From: DATBVX01 sp963810775
GTDB taxonomy: Bacteria; Pseudomonadota; Gammaproteobacteria; Steroidobacterales; Steroidobacteraceae
Direction: 5' to 3'
Assembly: GCA_963810775.1 (NCBI GenBank)
Contig: CAWEOT010000001.1
Coordinates: forward strand, 124,001 to 188,000
Length of the DNA: 64,000 bases
Part shown: positions 18,796 through 27,165 of the stretch, piece after piece
Layout: each line of letters begins with the position of its first letter
Position numbering within the stretch: position 1 is the first letter of the stretch
Position numbers and translations under genes: made by a program
Notes under the pieces: model-generated
Told to the model about the DNA's origin: nothing
Database searches by the model: none
The model's input: the letters and a program-made list of their open reading frames with translations, nothing else

Positions 18796-19890
18796 ATGAC
18801 CGATGACCGAGATTCGGCACTCAAGGAGTGCGTCGAAGCCTACGTTGATCCCTGGCTCGGGCAGACGCTGGGCGAGGCTCGGGCGGTACGCAGCGTACGG
18901 GCGCAAGGCGGTCGCGCAACGGTGCAGATCCAGCTCGGATTTCCGGCCGCAGACTATGCCGAGGAGTTGCGCGCGGCTTTGCTCCAGCATGTGTCGACAC
19001 TCGACTGGCTCGAACAGCTCGAGGTTGCGGTCAGCAGCGAGATTGTGGTTCACGCCGTGCAGCGTAATCTCCAGCCACTCAAGTCGATCAAGAACATCGT
19101 TGCCGTGGCTTCCGGTAAAGGCGGTGTGGGCAAGTCGACGGTAGCGGCGAACCTTGCGGTCGCGTGGGCGCTGCAGGGCGCCCGGGTCGGAGTTCTGGAT
19201 GCTGACATCTACGGCCCCAGCCAACCGCGCCTGTTTGGCCTCGCCGGTCAGCGTCCTGTAACGCGCGATGGCAAGTCTCTGCAGCCGCTCGCCGCGCACG
19301 GTGTGGAAGTGATGTCGATTGGCTTTCTGATCGACGAAGAACAGCCCATGGTATGGCGCGGCCCGATGGTGACGCAGGCTCTTACGCAGCTTCTCGGTGA
19401 CACGCAATGGAGTGCTCTCGATTACCTCGTGGTCGACATGCCACCCGGGACCGGCGACACGCAGTTGACGCTCTCGCAGCGAGTGCCCGTGAGCGGCGCG
19501 GTCATCGTTACCACACCCCAGGACATTGCGCTCATCGATGCGCGCAAGGGCCTCAGGATGTTCGAGAAGGTCGCAGTTCCGGTGCTGGGCGTCGTGGAGA
19601 ACATGAGCACTCACGTCTGCTCCCGATGTGGTCACGAGGAACACATCTTCGGGTCCGGCGGGGGTGCGAGCCTGGCGGGCCAGTATCAGGTTCCGCTGCT
19701 CGGGGAACTGCCACTCGACCTGCGGATCCGGGAGTGTTCGGACGCTGGCGAGCCGATCGTGATCGCAGATCCTTCCGGACCGGTCGCGCGCGCCTACCGC
19801 AACATGGCACGGCGTACGGCTGCACGGCTCGCTGTCAGCGCCGCCGCTGAAGGCAAGTCGTTTCCCACAATCACCGTCGAGGACAGCTGA
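18796..19890 (+). CDS. mrp: Mrp/ApbC iron-sulfur cluster carrier P-loop ATPase
   Basis: Binds and transfers [4Fe-4S] clusters to apo-proteins. 364 residues: N-terminal DUF59 domain (about 5-80), then a MinD/ParA-type ATPase with deviant Walker A ASGKGGVGKSTVAANLA, VLDADIYGPSQP, and the cluster-binding CSRC pair in VCSRCGHEEHIF. ATG 18796 is preceded by a TACAAT -10-like box at 18747-18752. dcd follows after 3 bp. Confidence 0.96.
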   Translation: MTDDRDSALKECVEAYVDPWLGQTLGEARAVRSVRAQGGRATVQIQLGFPAADYAEELRAALLQHVSTLDWLEQLEVAVSSEIVVHAVQRNLQPLKSIKNIVAVASGKGGVGKSTVAANLAVAWALQGARVGVLDADIYGPSQPRLFGLAGQRPVTRDGKSLQPLAAHGVEVMSIGFLIDEEQPMVWRGPMVTQALTQLLGDTQWSALDYLVVDMPPGTGDTQLTLSQRVPVSGAVIVTTPQDIALIDARKGLRMFEKVAVPVLGVVENMSTHVCSRCGHEEHIFGSGGGASLAGQYQVPLLGELPLDLRIRECSDAGEPIVIADPSGPVARAYRNMARRTAARLAVSAAAEGKSFPTITVEDS

Positions 19891-19893
19891 GAC

Positions 19894-20460
19894 ATGAGCA
19901 TCAAGGCCGACAAGTGGATCCGCCGCATGGCGCGCGAGCATCGGATGATCGAGCCGTTCGAGCCCGGCCAGGTACGCGAGCACGATGGCGGCAAGATCAT
20001 TTCGTATGGCACCTCGAGTTACGGTTACGACGTCCGGTGCGCGAACGAGTTCAAGATATTCACCAACATCAACTCGGCGGTCGTCGATCCCAAGCACTTC
20101 GACGCGAACAGCTTCGTCGATCTGCGCGCCGACGTTTGCATCATTCCGCCCAACTCGTTTGCCCTGGCACGAACGGTCGAATACTTCCGCATCCCGCGCA
20201 ACGTGCTCACGATCTGTCTCGGCAAGTCGACCTATGCGCGTTGCGGGATCATCGTGAACGTGACACCGCTCGAGCCAGAGTGGGAAGGGCATGTTACGTT
20301 GGAGTTCTCCAATACCACGCCGCTGCCGGCGAAGATCTACGCCAACGAGGGCGTAGCACAGGTGCTGTTCCTGGAATCGGACGAGGTATGCGAGACGTCG
20401 TACCGGGATCGCGGTGGCAAGTACCAGGGGCAGCAGGGTGTCACGCTCCCGAAGGCGTAA
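19894..20460 (+). CDS. dcd: dCTP deaminase
   Basis: Deaminates dCTP to dUTP for thymidylate synthesis; homotrimer. 188 residues: GTSSYGYDVRC, the substrate-binding KSTYARCGIIVNVTPLEPEW and the catalytic Glu in GHVTLEFSN are intact, and the C-terminal GGKYQGQQGVTLPKA lid is complete. Start ATG 19894, 3 bp after mrp. An inverted-repeat element follows its stop within 11 bp. Confidence 0.97.
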   Translation: MSIKADKWIRRMAREHRMIEPFEPGQVREHDGGKIISYGTSSYGYDVRCANEFKIFTNINSAVVDPKHFDANSFVDLRADVCIIPPNSFALARTVEYFRIPRNVLTICLGKSTYARCGIIVNVTPLEPEWEGHVTLEFSNTTPLPAKIYANEGVAQVLFLESDEVCETSYRDRGGKYQGQQGVTLPKA

Positions 20461-20470
20461 TACGCGGGAT

Positions 20471-20608
20471 GAGACGGACATTGCGGTCGGGGGGATTGTG
20501 CCAACCCGGGCGAGCAATGTTTGCGGGGATGCATCTTCCGAAGCACGGTCATCGCGCGTGATCAGCCCGGGGTTGGCACAACCCCCCACCCAATAGCCGG
20601 CTCGGACC
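20471..20608. repeat. Dispersed 138 bp palindromic element, copy A
   Basis: Nearly 90% identical to the reverse complement of 47561-47698. Its core is a 22 bp stem (20489-20511 with 20565-20587) with two single-base bulges around a 53 nt loop. Compared with copy B, the lower stem has six G:C pairs here against five, one G:C is A:T there, and pair C506-G571 (last three digits) is T:A there. Every stem change is matched in the other arm. It fills the gap between convergent dcd and DUF3108 genes, as REP/BIME elements do; it could act as a bidirectional terminator or mRNA stabiliser. No coding capacity. Confidence 0.85.
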
Positions 20609-20613
20609 GCTTC

Positions 20614-21330
20614 TTACTCTCTTTGAAGGGAGCGGATGTCCATTCGCCACTCGCGCTTGCCCTCGCGCAGTTGCTCGCCGCGCACCGGTACGTAGCCGAG
20701 TGATGGCGCATACCACATGCGCGTGACTCGCGTCGACCCGGCTCGCTGGCTGCGGTAGATGATCGTATCGAACTCACCGAGTGTGGTCTTGAGGTGCTCC
20801 GTGCCGTCGGAGGTGTAGAGGTATTCCTTGATGCGGTTCTTGTCGATCAAGCGAAGGCTCGATGGCGGTTCGCCCTTGAGCAGGGCGTACAAGAGAGCAA
20901 TCTGGATCGACATGTCGTCCTGGGTGTACGGCTCGAGAGCGACATCAACCTGCTTGTCTTCTGCCACGCCAGTCGCGCGACCGGTCTCCCAGTTGAAATC
21001 TAGCGAAATGTCGCGCGCCGTCTTGCTCGAGCCGTCATCGGCCCGATAGCGGCCTGGCCTGACCCCGTCGTTGGTTATGGTCAACCACGATGTCTGGCTG
21101 ATCTCGTTGCTGAAAAAGGCGTGGAACAGCCCTGAAGCATTGGAGCGCGAGCTGTAGACGTATTGCTGGTCGGACAGGCGCTCCAACTTGAGCTCGGTCG
21201 TACCGGCATCGAAGCTGCGCCACACGACGGAATAAGTGGCGCGAAACGGCTGAAGCTGCTGGGCGTCCGGCGTAGCTGCGACGCTCACAGTCAACGCCGC
21301 AAGCCCGACGAGCGAGAGCAGCCGCTTCAC
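20614..21330 (-). CDS. DUF3108 family secreted protein
   Basis: 238 residues starting at GTG 21330, which overlaps the purN stop in GTGA. The signal peptide (KRLLSLVGLAALTVSVAATPDAQQ) is followed by a beta-rich DUF3108 domain: FRATYSVVWRSFDAGTTEL, and later LGEFDTIIYRSQRAGSTRVTRMWYAPSLGYVPVR. The family is periplasmic or outer-membrane associated and of unknown function; it resembles lipocalin-like or LolA-type folds. It is part of a purM-purN-DUF3108 transcript, an order common in gammaproteobacteria. Confidence 0.85.
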   Translation of the reverse strand: MKRLLSLVGLAALTVSVAATPDAQQLQPFRATYSVVWRSFDAGTTELKLERLSDQQYVYSSRSNASGLFHAFFSNEISQTSWLTITNDGVRPGRYRADDGSSKTARDISLDFNWETGRATGVAEDKQVDVALEPYTQDDMSIQIALLYALLKGEPPSSLRLIDKNRIKEYLYTSDGTEHLKTTLGEFDTIIYRSQRAGSTRVTRMWYAPSLGYVPVRGEQLREGKREWRMDIRSLQRE

Positions 21331-22004
21331 TTTGCCGGCCGCTCGACCTGGTCGAGCATCATCGGAGCCACGAGAGACTTGCCGTCGAACCATGCCTGAT
21401 TGTCGTGCCACTGCAAACGCCCGGAGGCATACCACTCAATGACCATCGGATAGATCCTGTGTTCCTGCGCCTGAACGCGAGCTGACAGGGTCTCTTCTGA
21501 GTCTCCCGGTAACACGTTAACGCTCGCCTGCAGGACTACAGGGCCACCATCCAGCTCATCGGTGACGAAATGCACGCTGCACCCGTGCTCGCGCTGCCCG
21601 TCGGCCAGCACGCGTCGATGCGTGTGCAGGCCGCGATACGCCGGCAGCAGTGACGGATGAATATTGAGCAAGCAGCCGGCGAGTTCCCGCACGAATTCCG
21701 GACCCAGGATGCGCATGAACCCCGCCAGCGCAATAAGTGCGGGCTGATATCGCGCCAAGGTCACGGCCAGCTGCCTGTCGTACTCCGCGCGTGTCTGGCC
21801 GGGTGTGGATGCCACGACTTCACAACGGAGCCCGAGTTCCCGTGCGCGCTCCAGTCCGGCGGCTTGCGGTTGATCACTCAGCACTGCTACGACGGCGACC
21901 GGCAGGCGACCTGCCAACGCTTCGCCGGCGATGGCGAGCATGTTAGAGCCGCGACCGGAGATCAGGATTGCGATCGGAAGAGGCGCGCTCGAGCCTGAGC
22001 TCAT
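21327..22004 (-). CDS. purN: Phosphoribosylglycinamide formyltransferase (GAR transformylase 1)
   Basis: Third step of de novo purine synthesis, using 10-formyl-tetrahydrofolate. 225 residues: ILISGRGSNMLAIA at the N-terminus, the catalytic Asn and His in NIHPSLLPAYRG, and the Asp in VTDELDGGPVV. ATG 22004 overlaps the purM stop by 4 bp and its stop overlaps the next start, so purM-purN-DUF3108 are coupled. Confidence 0.96.
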   Translation of the reverse strand: MSSGSSAPLPIAILISGRGSNMLAIAGEALAGRLPVAVVAVLSDQPQAAGLERARELGLRCEVVASTPGQTRAEYDRQLAVTLARYQPALIALAGFMRILGPEFVRELAGCLLNIHPSLLPAYRGLHTHRRVLADGQREHGCSVHFVTDELDGGPVVLQASVNVLPGDSEETLSARVQAQEHRIYPMVIEWYASGRLQWHDNQAWFDGKSLVAPMMLDQVERPAK

Positions 22005-23035
22005 GCCTCGATGACCACGCCGCGGGAACCACGCCCGATACTGCCGATCACGCTGGCATCCTCGCCCAATCCTTGCAACGAGGCCAGCGCAGTATCTACA
22101 TCATGGGGCGCGACGCTCAGTGTCATCCCGATACCGCAGTTGAAAGTTCGATACAGCTCCGCGTCGGGTAAGTTGCCAGTACGTTGTAGCCAGGAGAAGA
22201 CCGGATCGGTTGGCCAGCGGCTGCGGTCGAGGATCACCTCGAGGCCATCCGGAATTACGCGAGGTATGTTCTCCAGCAGCCCGCCGCCGGTGATATGAGC
22301 GATACCGTGAACGCGGATCTTGGCGAGAAGGGTCAGCACCGGTTTCACGTAGATGCGAGTCGGTGCCAGCAACAAATCGTAGAGCCTCCTGCCTTCGAGC
22401 AATGTGTCTGGCCCTGCTTTCGCAACCTGGATCAGCTTACGGATGAGTGAGTAGCCATTGGAATGAGGGCCTGAGGAGCGCAGGCCAATCACGACATCGC
22501 CCGCCTGCGTCTCGGTTCCATCGATGATGCGGTCCTTCTCCACGATGCCAACGCAGAATCCCGCCAGGTCGTAGTCCTCTGCCGCGTACATTCCCGGCAT
22601 TTCGGCCGTCTCACCGCCCACGAGAGCGGCGCCCGCCTGAACGCAACCCTCGACGATGCCGCGGATGACGCTCTCTGCGACCGCAACGTCGAGGTGACCC
22701 GTGGCGTAGTAATCAAGGAAGTACAGTGGCTCGGCGCCCTGCGCGACGACGTCGTTGGCGCACATCGCGACGAGGTCGATTCCAATCGTGTCGTGGCGCC
22801 CGGTATCGATAGCGAGGCGCAGCTTCGTGCCAACGCCATCGGTGCCCGAAACCAGCACTGGCCTTCGGTAGCGATCCACCGGAACTTCGACCAATGCGCC
22901 GAACCCACCGAGTCCGCCGAGCACTTCGGGTCGCAACGAGCGACGGACGAGCGGCTTGATGCGCTCGACGAGCTCATCGCCGGCATCGATGTCGACGCCG
23001 GAATCGCGATAGGTGATCGGGGCACGATTACTCAT
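22001..23035 (-). CDS. purM: Phosphoribosylformylglycinamidine cyclo-ligase (AIR synthetase)
   Basis: Fifth step of purine synthesis, ATP-dependent ring closure of FGAM. 344 residues starting MSNRAPITYRDSGVDIDAGD, the standard PurM N-terminus; VSGTDGVGTKLRLA, GGETAEMPGMY and HITGGGLLENIPRV are intact. The frame extends upstream to 23473, but that part is antisense to DUF2066, so ATG 23035 is chosen. It is divergent from the DUF2066 gene. Confidence 0.96.
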   Translation of the reverse strand: MSNRAPITYRDSGVDIDAGDELVERIKPLVRRSLRPEVLGGLGGFGALVEVPVDRYRRPVLVSGTDGVGTKLRLAIDTGRHDTIGIDLVAMCANDVVAQGAEPLYFLDYYATGHLDVAVAESVIRGIVEGCVQAGAALVGGETAEMPGMYAAEDYDLAGFCVGIVEKDRIIDGTETQAGDVVIGLRSSGPHSNGYSLIRKLIQVAKAGPDTLLEGRRLYDLLLAPTRIYVKPVLTLLAKIRVHGIAHITGGGLLENIPRVIPDGLEVILDRSRWPTDPVFSWLQRTGNLPDAELYRTFNCGIGMTLSVAPHDVDTALASLQGLGEDASVIGSIGRGSRGVVIEA

Positions 23036-23116
23036 TGAAAAAAGGTCCACGTGGTGGCGGGGCGGAGCCGCCGGAACCAAGGCTGCCGGGTGGAGACGCT
23101 GTGGTATTTTACACGA

Positions 23117-24127
23117 ATGAACTGCGCGAACTTGTGGTTGCGCATCGGTGTCCCTGCGGCATCGATCATCGTCGCAACCTGCTGTGCTGCTGCGACGGTG
23201 AGTGGCATGTACGAAGCGACGGTGCCGCTGCCCGATCGATCGGACCGCGGCCAGGCCGTGGCTTTCCAGGACGCCATGCGGGAGGTGCTGGTGCGCGCCA
23301 CCGGACAGCGCGACGCGGGCACTCAGCCGGCGCTCGCCCCGCTGGTAGAGGATGCACGTCGCTACGTGCAACAGTTTCGCATCGTCGGCACCAACCAGTT
23401 TTTCGCCGGATTCGACGGCGCCAAGGTCGATCGCGCCATTATCGCCGCCGGTCAGCCGCTCTGGGGCCAACAACGCCCGGCGACGCTGGTGTGGTTGGCA
23501 GTAGATGACGGACAGCAGCGCCGCATCATCGATGCGCAGTCGAGCTCGGAGCTGAAGCAGGCGATCGAGCGTACGGCGCAGCTGCGCGGGCTGCCGCTGC
23601 GCTGGCCAGCGGCTGGAGGTCGAGTTGCTTTTGAAGATGTCTGGAGTGGAGCGGCAGAGTCGCTAAGGTCAACGGCCGGCGAATACGGTGCCGATGCGGT
23701 GCTCGTAGGCCGCGCGCGCAGTTCGAATCCTGCCAACGCGCAGGTGCACTGGACAGTCTCGTACGGCAGCGAAAACAACGATTGGCTGGGAACGGCGGCG
23801 GAGGGCGTTCACGGCGCGGCAGACCAGTTCGCCCGTGTCTTCTCCGCCGGCAACGAAGCTGTTGCGACGGACGTCAGTATCACCGTGAATGGCATTGCCG
23901 ACCTGGCTGCGTATGCGCGTGTGACCGATTACCTCGAATCATTGACGTTGATCAGCGGCCTCGCAGTAGAACAGCTCGCAGGTGATACGGTGGTCTATCG
24001 CGTGCGGGTGCGCGGGGACGCGCCGCGGCTGGCCCGCGCGATCGAGCTGGGGAATCGCTTGCAGCCCCAGGACGGCGCCGCCGATCCCACGCTGACCGGG
24101 ACATTGAGCTATCGCTACCGGCCGTGA
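23117..24127 (+). CDS. DUF2066 family secreted protein
   Basis: 336 residues from ATG 23117 with a signal peptide (ANLWLRIGVPAASIIVATCCAAA). The mature part contains YEATVPLPDRSDRGQAVAF, a hallmark of DUF2066, and a C-terminal repeat-like beta/alpha region. Function unknown. A TATTTT box at 23105-23110 ends only 6 bp before the ATG, so initiation may be leaderless. The stop overlaps the next start (GTGA). Conserved gene pairs in relatives place it just before a CDP-alcohol transferase and hda. Confidence 0.86.
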   Translation: MNCANLWLRIGVPAASIIVATCCAAATVSGMYEATVPLPDRSDRGQAVAFQDAMREVLVRATGQRDAGTQPALAPLVEDARRYVQQFRIVGTNQFFAGFDGAKVDRAIIAAGQPLWGQQRPATLVWLAVDDGQQRRIIDAQSSSELKQAIERTAQLRGLPLRWPAAGGRVAFEDVWSGAAESLRSTAGEYGADAVLVGRARSSNPANAQVHWTVSYGSENNDWLGTAAEGVHGAADQFARVFSAGNEAVATDVSITVNGIADLAAYARVTDYLESLTLISGLAVEQLAGDTVVYRVRVRGDAPRLARAIELGNRLQPQDGAADPTLTGTLSYRYRP

Positions 24128-24684
24128 GCTTGCGCCAACTACCCAATCTGATCTGCGTCGCGCGCATGGCCTTGGTTGTTCCGGTGGCCTGGCTGCTGGC
24201 GCGGGGTGACTACACGCAGACACTGTGGCTGTTCGCAATCGCTGCCGCTTCGGACGGCCTTGACGGATTTCTCGCCAAACGCTTTGGGTGGACGAGCGAG
24301 CTTGGCAAGGTGCTCGATCCGCTCGCCGACAAGCTCCTGCTGGTCACGGTTTTTATCGTGCTTGCGGCGATCGGCAAGTCGCCCGCCTGGTTGTCAGTGG
24401 TAGTGGTCGCGCGCGATGTGGTGATCGGCGTCGGCGCGCTCACCTTCAAGTGGCTCTTCGGCCCGCTCAACGGACAGGCGACCGCGATCAGCAAAGTCAA
24501 CACCGGCGTGCAGCTTATTTATGTACTCGCCCTGGTCGCGCATCTCGGCCCCGGATTCCCACCACGATCGGTGGTGATCACGCTGGGGGCAGCCGTGTTC
24601 GTGACGACGATGATCAGCGGCATTGACTATGTGATCACCTACAGCCGCCGCGCGGCTGCGGTTTCGCGGGCCCGAAGCGCCTGA
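24124..24684 (+). CDS. CDP-alcohol phosphatidyltransferase (PgsA-like)
   Basis: Integral membrane enzyme that moves a phosphatidyl group from CDP-diacylglycerol to an alcohol. 186 residues with about five hydrophobic helices. The family signature is seen as SDGLDGFLAKRFG followed by LGKVLDPLADKLLL (the D-G-x2-D-G ... G-x3-D-x3-D pattern). It may be phosphatidylglycerophosphate synthase or a paralogue; a PssA-type enzyme is encoded separately at 30091. Starts GTG 24124 overlapping the DUF2066 stop. Confidence 0.85.
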   Translation: MSLRQLPNLICVARMALVVPVAWLLARGDYTQTLWLFAIAAASDGLDGFLAKRFGWTSELGKVLDPLADKLLLVTVFIVLAAIGKSPAWLSVVVVARDVVIGVGALTFKWLFGPLNGQATAISKVNTGVQLIYVLALVAHLGPGFPPRSVVITLGAAVFVTTMISGIDYVITYSRRAAAVSRARSA

Positions 24685-24691
24685 TCTTCGG

Positions 24692-25399
24692 ATGGAGCAG
24701 CTTCCTCTCGGCGTACGCTGGCGCGACCAATCGGTGTTCGATAGCTTTTGCGCCGGACCCAACCAGCTCGTGGTTCAGGAGTTGCGCGGGCTGTACGGCC
24801 GAGCGCCGGTCCGGCCCACTGCCCTGTGGATTTGGGGCCCGGAATCGAGCGGCAAGAGTCACCTGTTGCAGGCAGCGTGCGCTGAAACGGGTGCTGCGGG
24901 TGGACGCGCCGCATACTTTCCCTTGAGTGACGGATCGCTCGGAGTTCCGGCAGTGCTCGCCGGCTGCGAACAACTGGACGTCGTCTGCATCGACGACTTG
25001 CAGCTCGCCGCGGGCGATGCGCGATGGGAGCGGGCGATCTTCAACCTGTATCTCGGTCTCAACGAGCATCAGCGCCACCTCGTGCTCGCGGCGACAAGCC
25101 CCCCGGCGGCGCTCAACTGGCAGCTTGCCGATCTACGCTCGCGGCTGTCCGCAGCACTGATCCTGCATCTGAAACCGCTCAGCGAGGCCGAGCACGTTGC
25201 GGCTTTGCGGATGCGAGCGGCAATTCGCGGCCTCGAAATACCGGATGAGACCGCGGGATTTCTGTTGCGCCGTTATCCGCGTGACCTGCGCTCGTTGTGC
25301 GCGCTGCTTGATACGCTCGATAACGCGGCGCTCGCGGCCCAGCGCCGCCTCACAGTTCCCTTCATCAAGCAAGTCATCGAGCAACAGCGCGAGAACTGA
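24692..25399 (+). CDS. hda: DnaA regulatory inactivator Hda
   Basis: AAA+ protein that, bound to the sliding clamp, stimulates DnaA-ATP hydrolysis to prevent re-initiation. 235 residues, similar to DnaA domain III but without domain IV. The N-terminal QLPLGV is the clamp-binding motif. Walker A reads WGPESSGKSHLLQA and Walker B VVCIDDLQLAAG. Start ATG 24692, 7 bp after the PgsA-like gene. An Asp-Asp-Leu Walker B is normal for the family. Confidence 0.94.
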   Translation: MEQLPLGVRWRDQSVFDSFCAGPNQLVVQELRGLYGRAPVRPTALWIWGPESSGKSHLLQAACAETGAAGGRAAYFPLSDGSLGVPAVLAGCEQLDVVCIDDLQLAAGDARWERAIFNLYLGLNEHQRHLVLAATSPPAALNWQLADLRSRLSAALILHLKPLSEAEHVAALRMRAAIRGLEIPDETAGFLLRRYPRDLRSLCALLDTLDNAALAAQRRLTVPFIKQVIEQQREN

Positions 25400-25454
25400 C
25401 GGGAGCATGCTGGTCCGCGTGCCAGAACCACCTCGCGGATGAACGCGCGCTCCG

Positions 25455-25808
25455 TCATCGCGTCACGCGTAGATAGGCAACGAGCGCGACGAGCCAGCCG
25501 AAGGCGAGCAGCAGCAGCGTCGCGGGGATCGTGCGAGCCGTCGGATCGGCGATGAGCTCCGTCACTGCGAAAGCCATGTACGGAATCGTCAGCAGGCTGC
25601 ACCAGGCGAACGTGTGGCGTCGGCCGCGCATCAGGCCGGGAAGGGGAATCACGAGGGGCGCGAGCGACAATGCCAGCAGCCACATGTGCGACCTCGCGCC
25701 ATGCAACTGCCAGGCGACGAGCAGGATTGCAATCAGGGCCATCAGGCCGAAGATCAGATTGCGAAGTGTCCTCGCGATCGCTCCGGGATCGCGAACGTCG
25801 GTGCTCAT
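25455..25808 (-). CDS. DUF2069 family membrane protein
   Basis: 117 residues with four predicted membrane helices (about 20-34, 43-57, 68-86, 93-112). The LIADPTARTIPATLLLLAFG segment fits DUF2069, a small inner-membrane family of unknown function. Its ATG overlaps the wrbA stop by 4 bp, a pairing seen in Pseudomonas and Xanthomonas, so the two are translated together. It converges on hda. Confidence 0.85.
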   Translation of the reverse strand: MSTDVRDPGAIARTLRNLIFGLMALIAILLVAWQLHGARSHMWLLALSLAPLVIPLPGLMRGRRHTFAWCSLLTIPYMAFAVTELIADPTARTIPATLLLLAFGWLVALVAYLRVTR

Positions 25809-26413
25809 GCAGATCTTGCAGTGGCGCTCGATGTCAGGCGCACAGCCAGCTCAGCGACGCGGCGGCCGAGTACTCGAGCCAGGTGCTGCTCATCCTCCGA
25901 CAGCGACGTCTCGGATACTCCTGCGACGTGGCTCGCGCCGTATGGACTGCCGCCAGCGCGGGTACTCGAGAGGGCGGGCTCCGTATAAGGAATTCCGACC
26001 AGATACATGCCGTGATGCAGAAGCGGCAGCATCATCGACAGCAGCGTCGTCTCCTGGCCGCCGTGCATGGTCTGGGTCGAAGTGAACACGCCGGCCGGCT
26101 TTCCAGCCAGGCCACCGCTCAACCACAGGGAACTGGTTCCGTCGAAGAAATACTTCAAGGGCGCGGCCATGTTGCCGAACCGGGTCGGACTGCCGACGAT
26201 CAGGCCGGCACATTCCGTCAAATCGACGTGCGTGGCGTAGGGCGGCCCTCGTTCAGGAATAGAAGGTTCGCTCTGTTCGGTTGCCGCGGATACGGCCGGA
26301 ACGGTGCGTAAGCGCGCCTGGGCGCCGCCCATTTCAACGCCGCGGCACACCTGGCGCGCCAGCTCGGCTGTCGCCCCTTTGCGCGAATAATACAAGACGA
26401 GAATTTCCACCAC
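25805..26413 (-). CDS. wrbA: NAD(P)H:quinone oxidoreductase WrbA
   Basis: Flavodoxin-like FMN protein that reduces quinones by two electrons in the cytosol. 202 residues: EILVLYYSRKGATAELARQV (FMN phosphate loop), GSPTRFGNMAAPLKYFFDGT and STQTMHGGQETTLLSMMLPL. Slightly longer than E. coli WrbA (198). It precedes DUF2069 on the same transcript and is divergent from a lipoprotein gene across 173 bp. Confidence 0.93.
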   Translation of the reverse strand: MVEILVLYYSRKGATAELARQVCRGVEMGGAQARLRTVPAVSAATEQSEPSIPERGPPYATHVDLTECAGLIVGSPTRFGNMAAPLKYFFDGTSSLWLSGGLAGKPAGVFTSTQTMHGGQETTLLSMMLPLLHHGMYLVGIPYTEPALSSTRAGGSPYGASHVAGVSETSLSEDEQHLARVLGRRVAELAVRLTSSATARSA

Positions 26414-26586
26414 GTTGAAGCTCCCGAAGCCTAGGGCGCATGTGCAACAGACGGGCTACTTCGCTAGTTTGCGCTCAAGATCGCGCCGTCATTCGTGCCG
26501 TCGCCGGGCATTTGCAACCTTGACGCCCCTGCACCTGCTTGTTAGCGTGCGGACGACCTCGATTATCGCACTCATATAACGAGAAG

Positions 26587-26892
26587 ATGCGCAACCTCCC
26601 GAGAGCAGGTCGGCGGATTGCAAGCGTGGCAACGGCCCTGATCGCGTTGTCGGCGTGTGCAGGTGCCCCCGTTCAAGAAATGAGCGACGCGCGGCAAGCG
26701 ATTGCCGCAGCACGCGCCGCCGGTGCGGCCGAGCGCGCCGGGATCGAGCTGGATGTGGCGACCGACTTGCTGACAAAGGCCGAAGCAGCCCTGCAGCGCG
26801 GCGACTACGGCGCGGCACGCAGGCAGGCCGAAGAAGCACGTACGCATGCCATCGAGGCGCAGAAGCTCGCATCGACGGCTTCCGAGTCCTGA
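26587..26892 (+). CDS. DUF4398 family lipoprotein
   Basis: 101 residues from ATG 26587, with GAGAAG upstream. The signal peptide has a lipobox (LSAC, lipidated Cys about residue 23), followed by an Ala/Glu/Arg-rich helical region (MSDARQAIAAARAAGAAERA, then EAALQRGDYGAARRQAEEAR) typical of DUF4398, with TPR-like helix pairs. Likely outer-membrane or periplasmic; function unknown. The stop lies 3 bp before the 269 bp inverted-repeat element. Confidence 0.82.
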   Translation: MRNLPRAGRRIASVATALIALSACAGAPVQEMSDARQAIAAARAAGAAERAGIELDVATDLLTKAEAALQRGDYGAARRQAEEARTHAIEAQKLASTASES

Positions 26893-26895
26893 CCC

Positions 26896-27164
26896 AGGGC
26901 AACTCCGCACAGGTTTCATGGAGCGCGTTGCGTCGCCAACGGTGCAGATGCTAGGCGCGCCGTGCAGCCAATGGTCGATTCCATTGACAAGCGGTGCAAC
27001 GACGCAGCTGCCCGTTCGCGACGCAACCCATATGGGACCGGCCTCGGCAAGCTTCTGGCGTCGTTGCGAGTCTTGTCGATATCGACATATCGACTGCGCC
27101 TCGCGCCTAGCCAGAAGCTTGCGGAGACACGGTCGCGCCCATGAAACCTGTGCGGAGTTGCCCT
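26896..27164. repeat. Structured inverted-repeat element, copy 1 (269 bp)
   Basis: Perfect 26 bp terminal inverted repeats, 26896-26921 and 27139-27164. Inside are a stem GTTGCGTCGC/GCGACGCAAC (26927-26936 with 27018-27027) extended across one mismatch by AACGG/CCGTT, a hairpin at CCAATGG/CCATTG, a perfect 13 bp stem GCAAGCTTCTGGC/GCCAGAAGCTTGC (27047-27059 with 27110-27122), and at its tip GTCGATAT-CGAC-ATATCGAC (27075-27094). A direct-orientation copy lies at 29787-30056. Arms differ between copies at five positions, all compensated. It fills the gap between the DUF4398 gene and acyP exactly. No protein is encoded. Confidence 0.9.
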
Positions 27165-27165
27165 C

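Noticed and set aside
23036..23473. Upstream extension of purM
   Set aside because: No similarity to PurM and antisense to the DUF2066 gene; ATG 23035 gives the exact family N-terminus.
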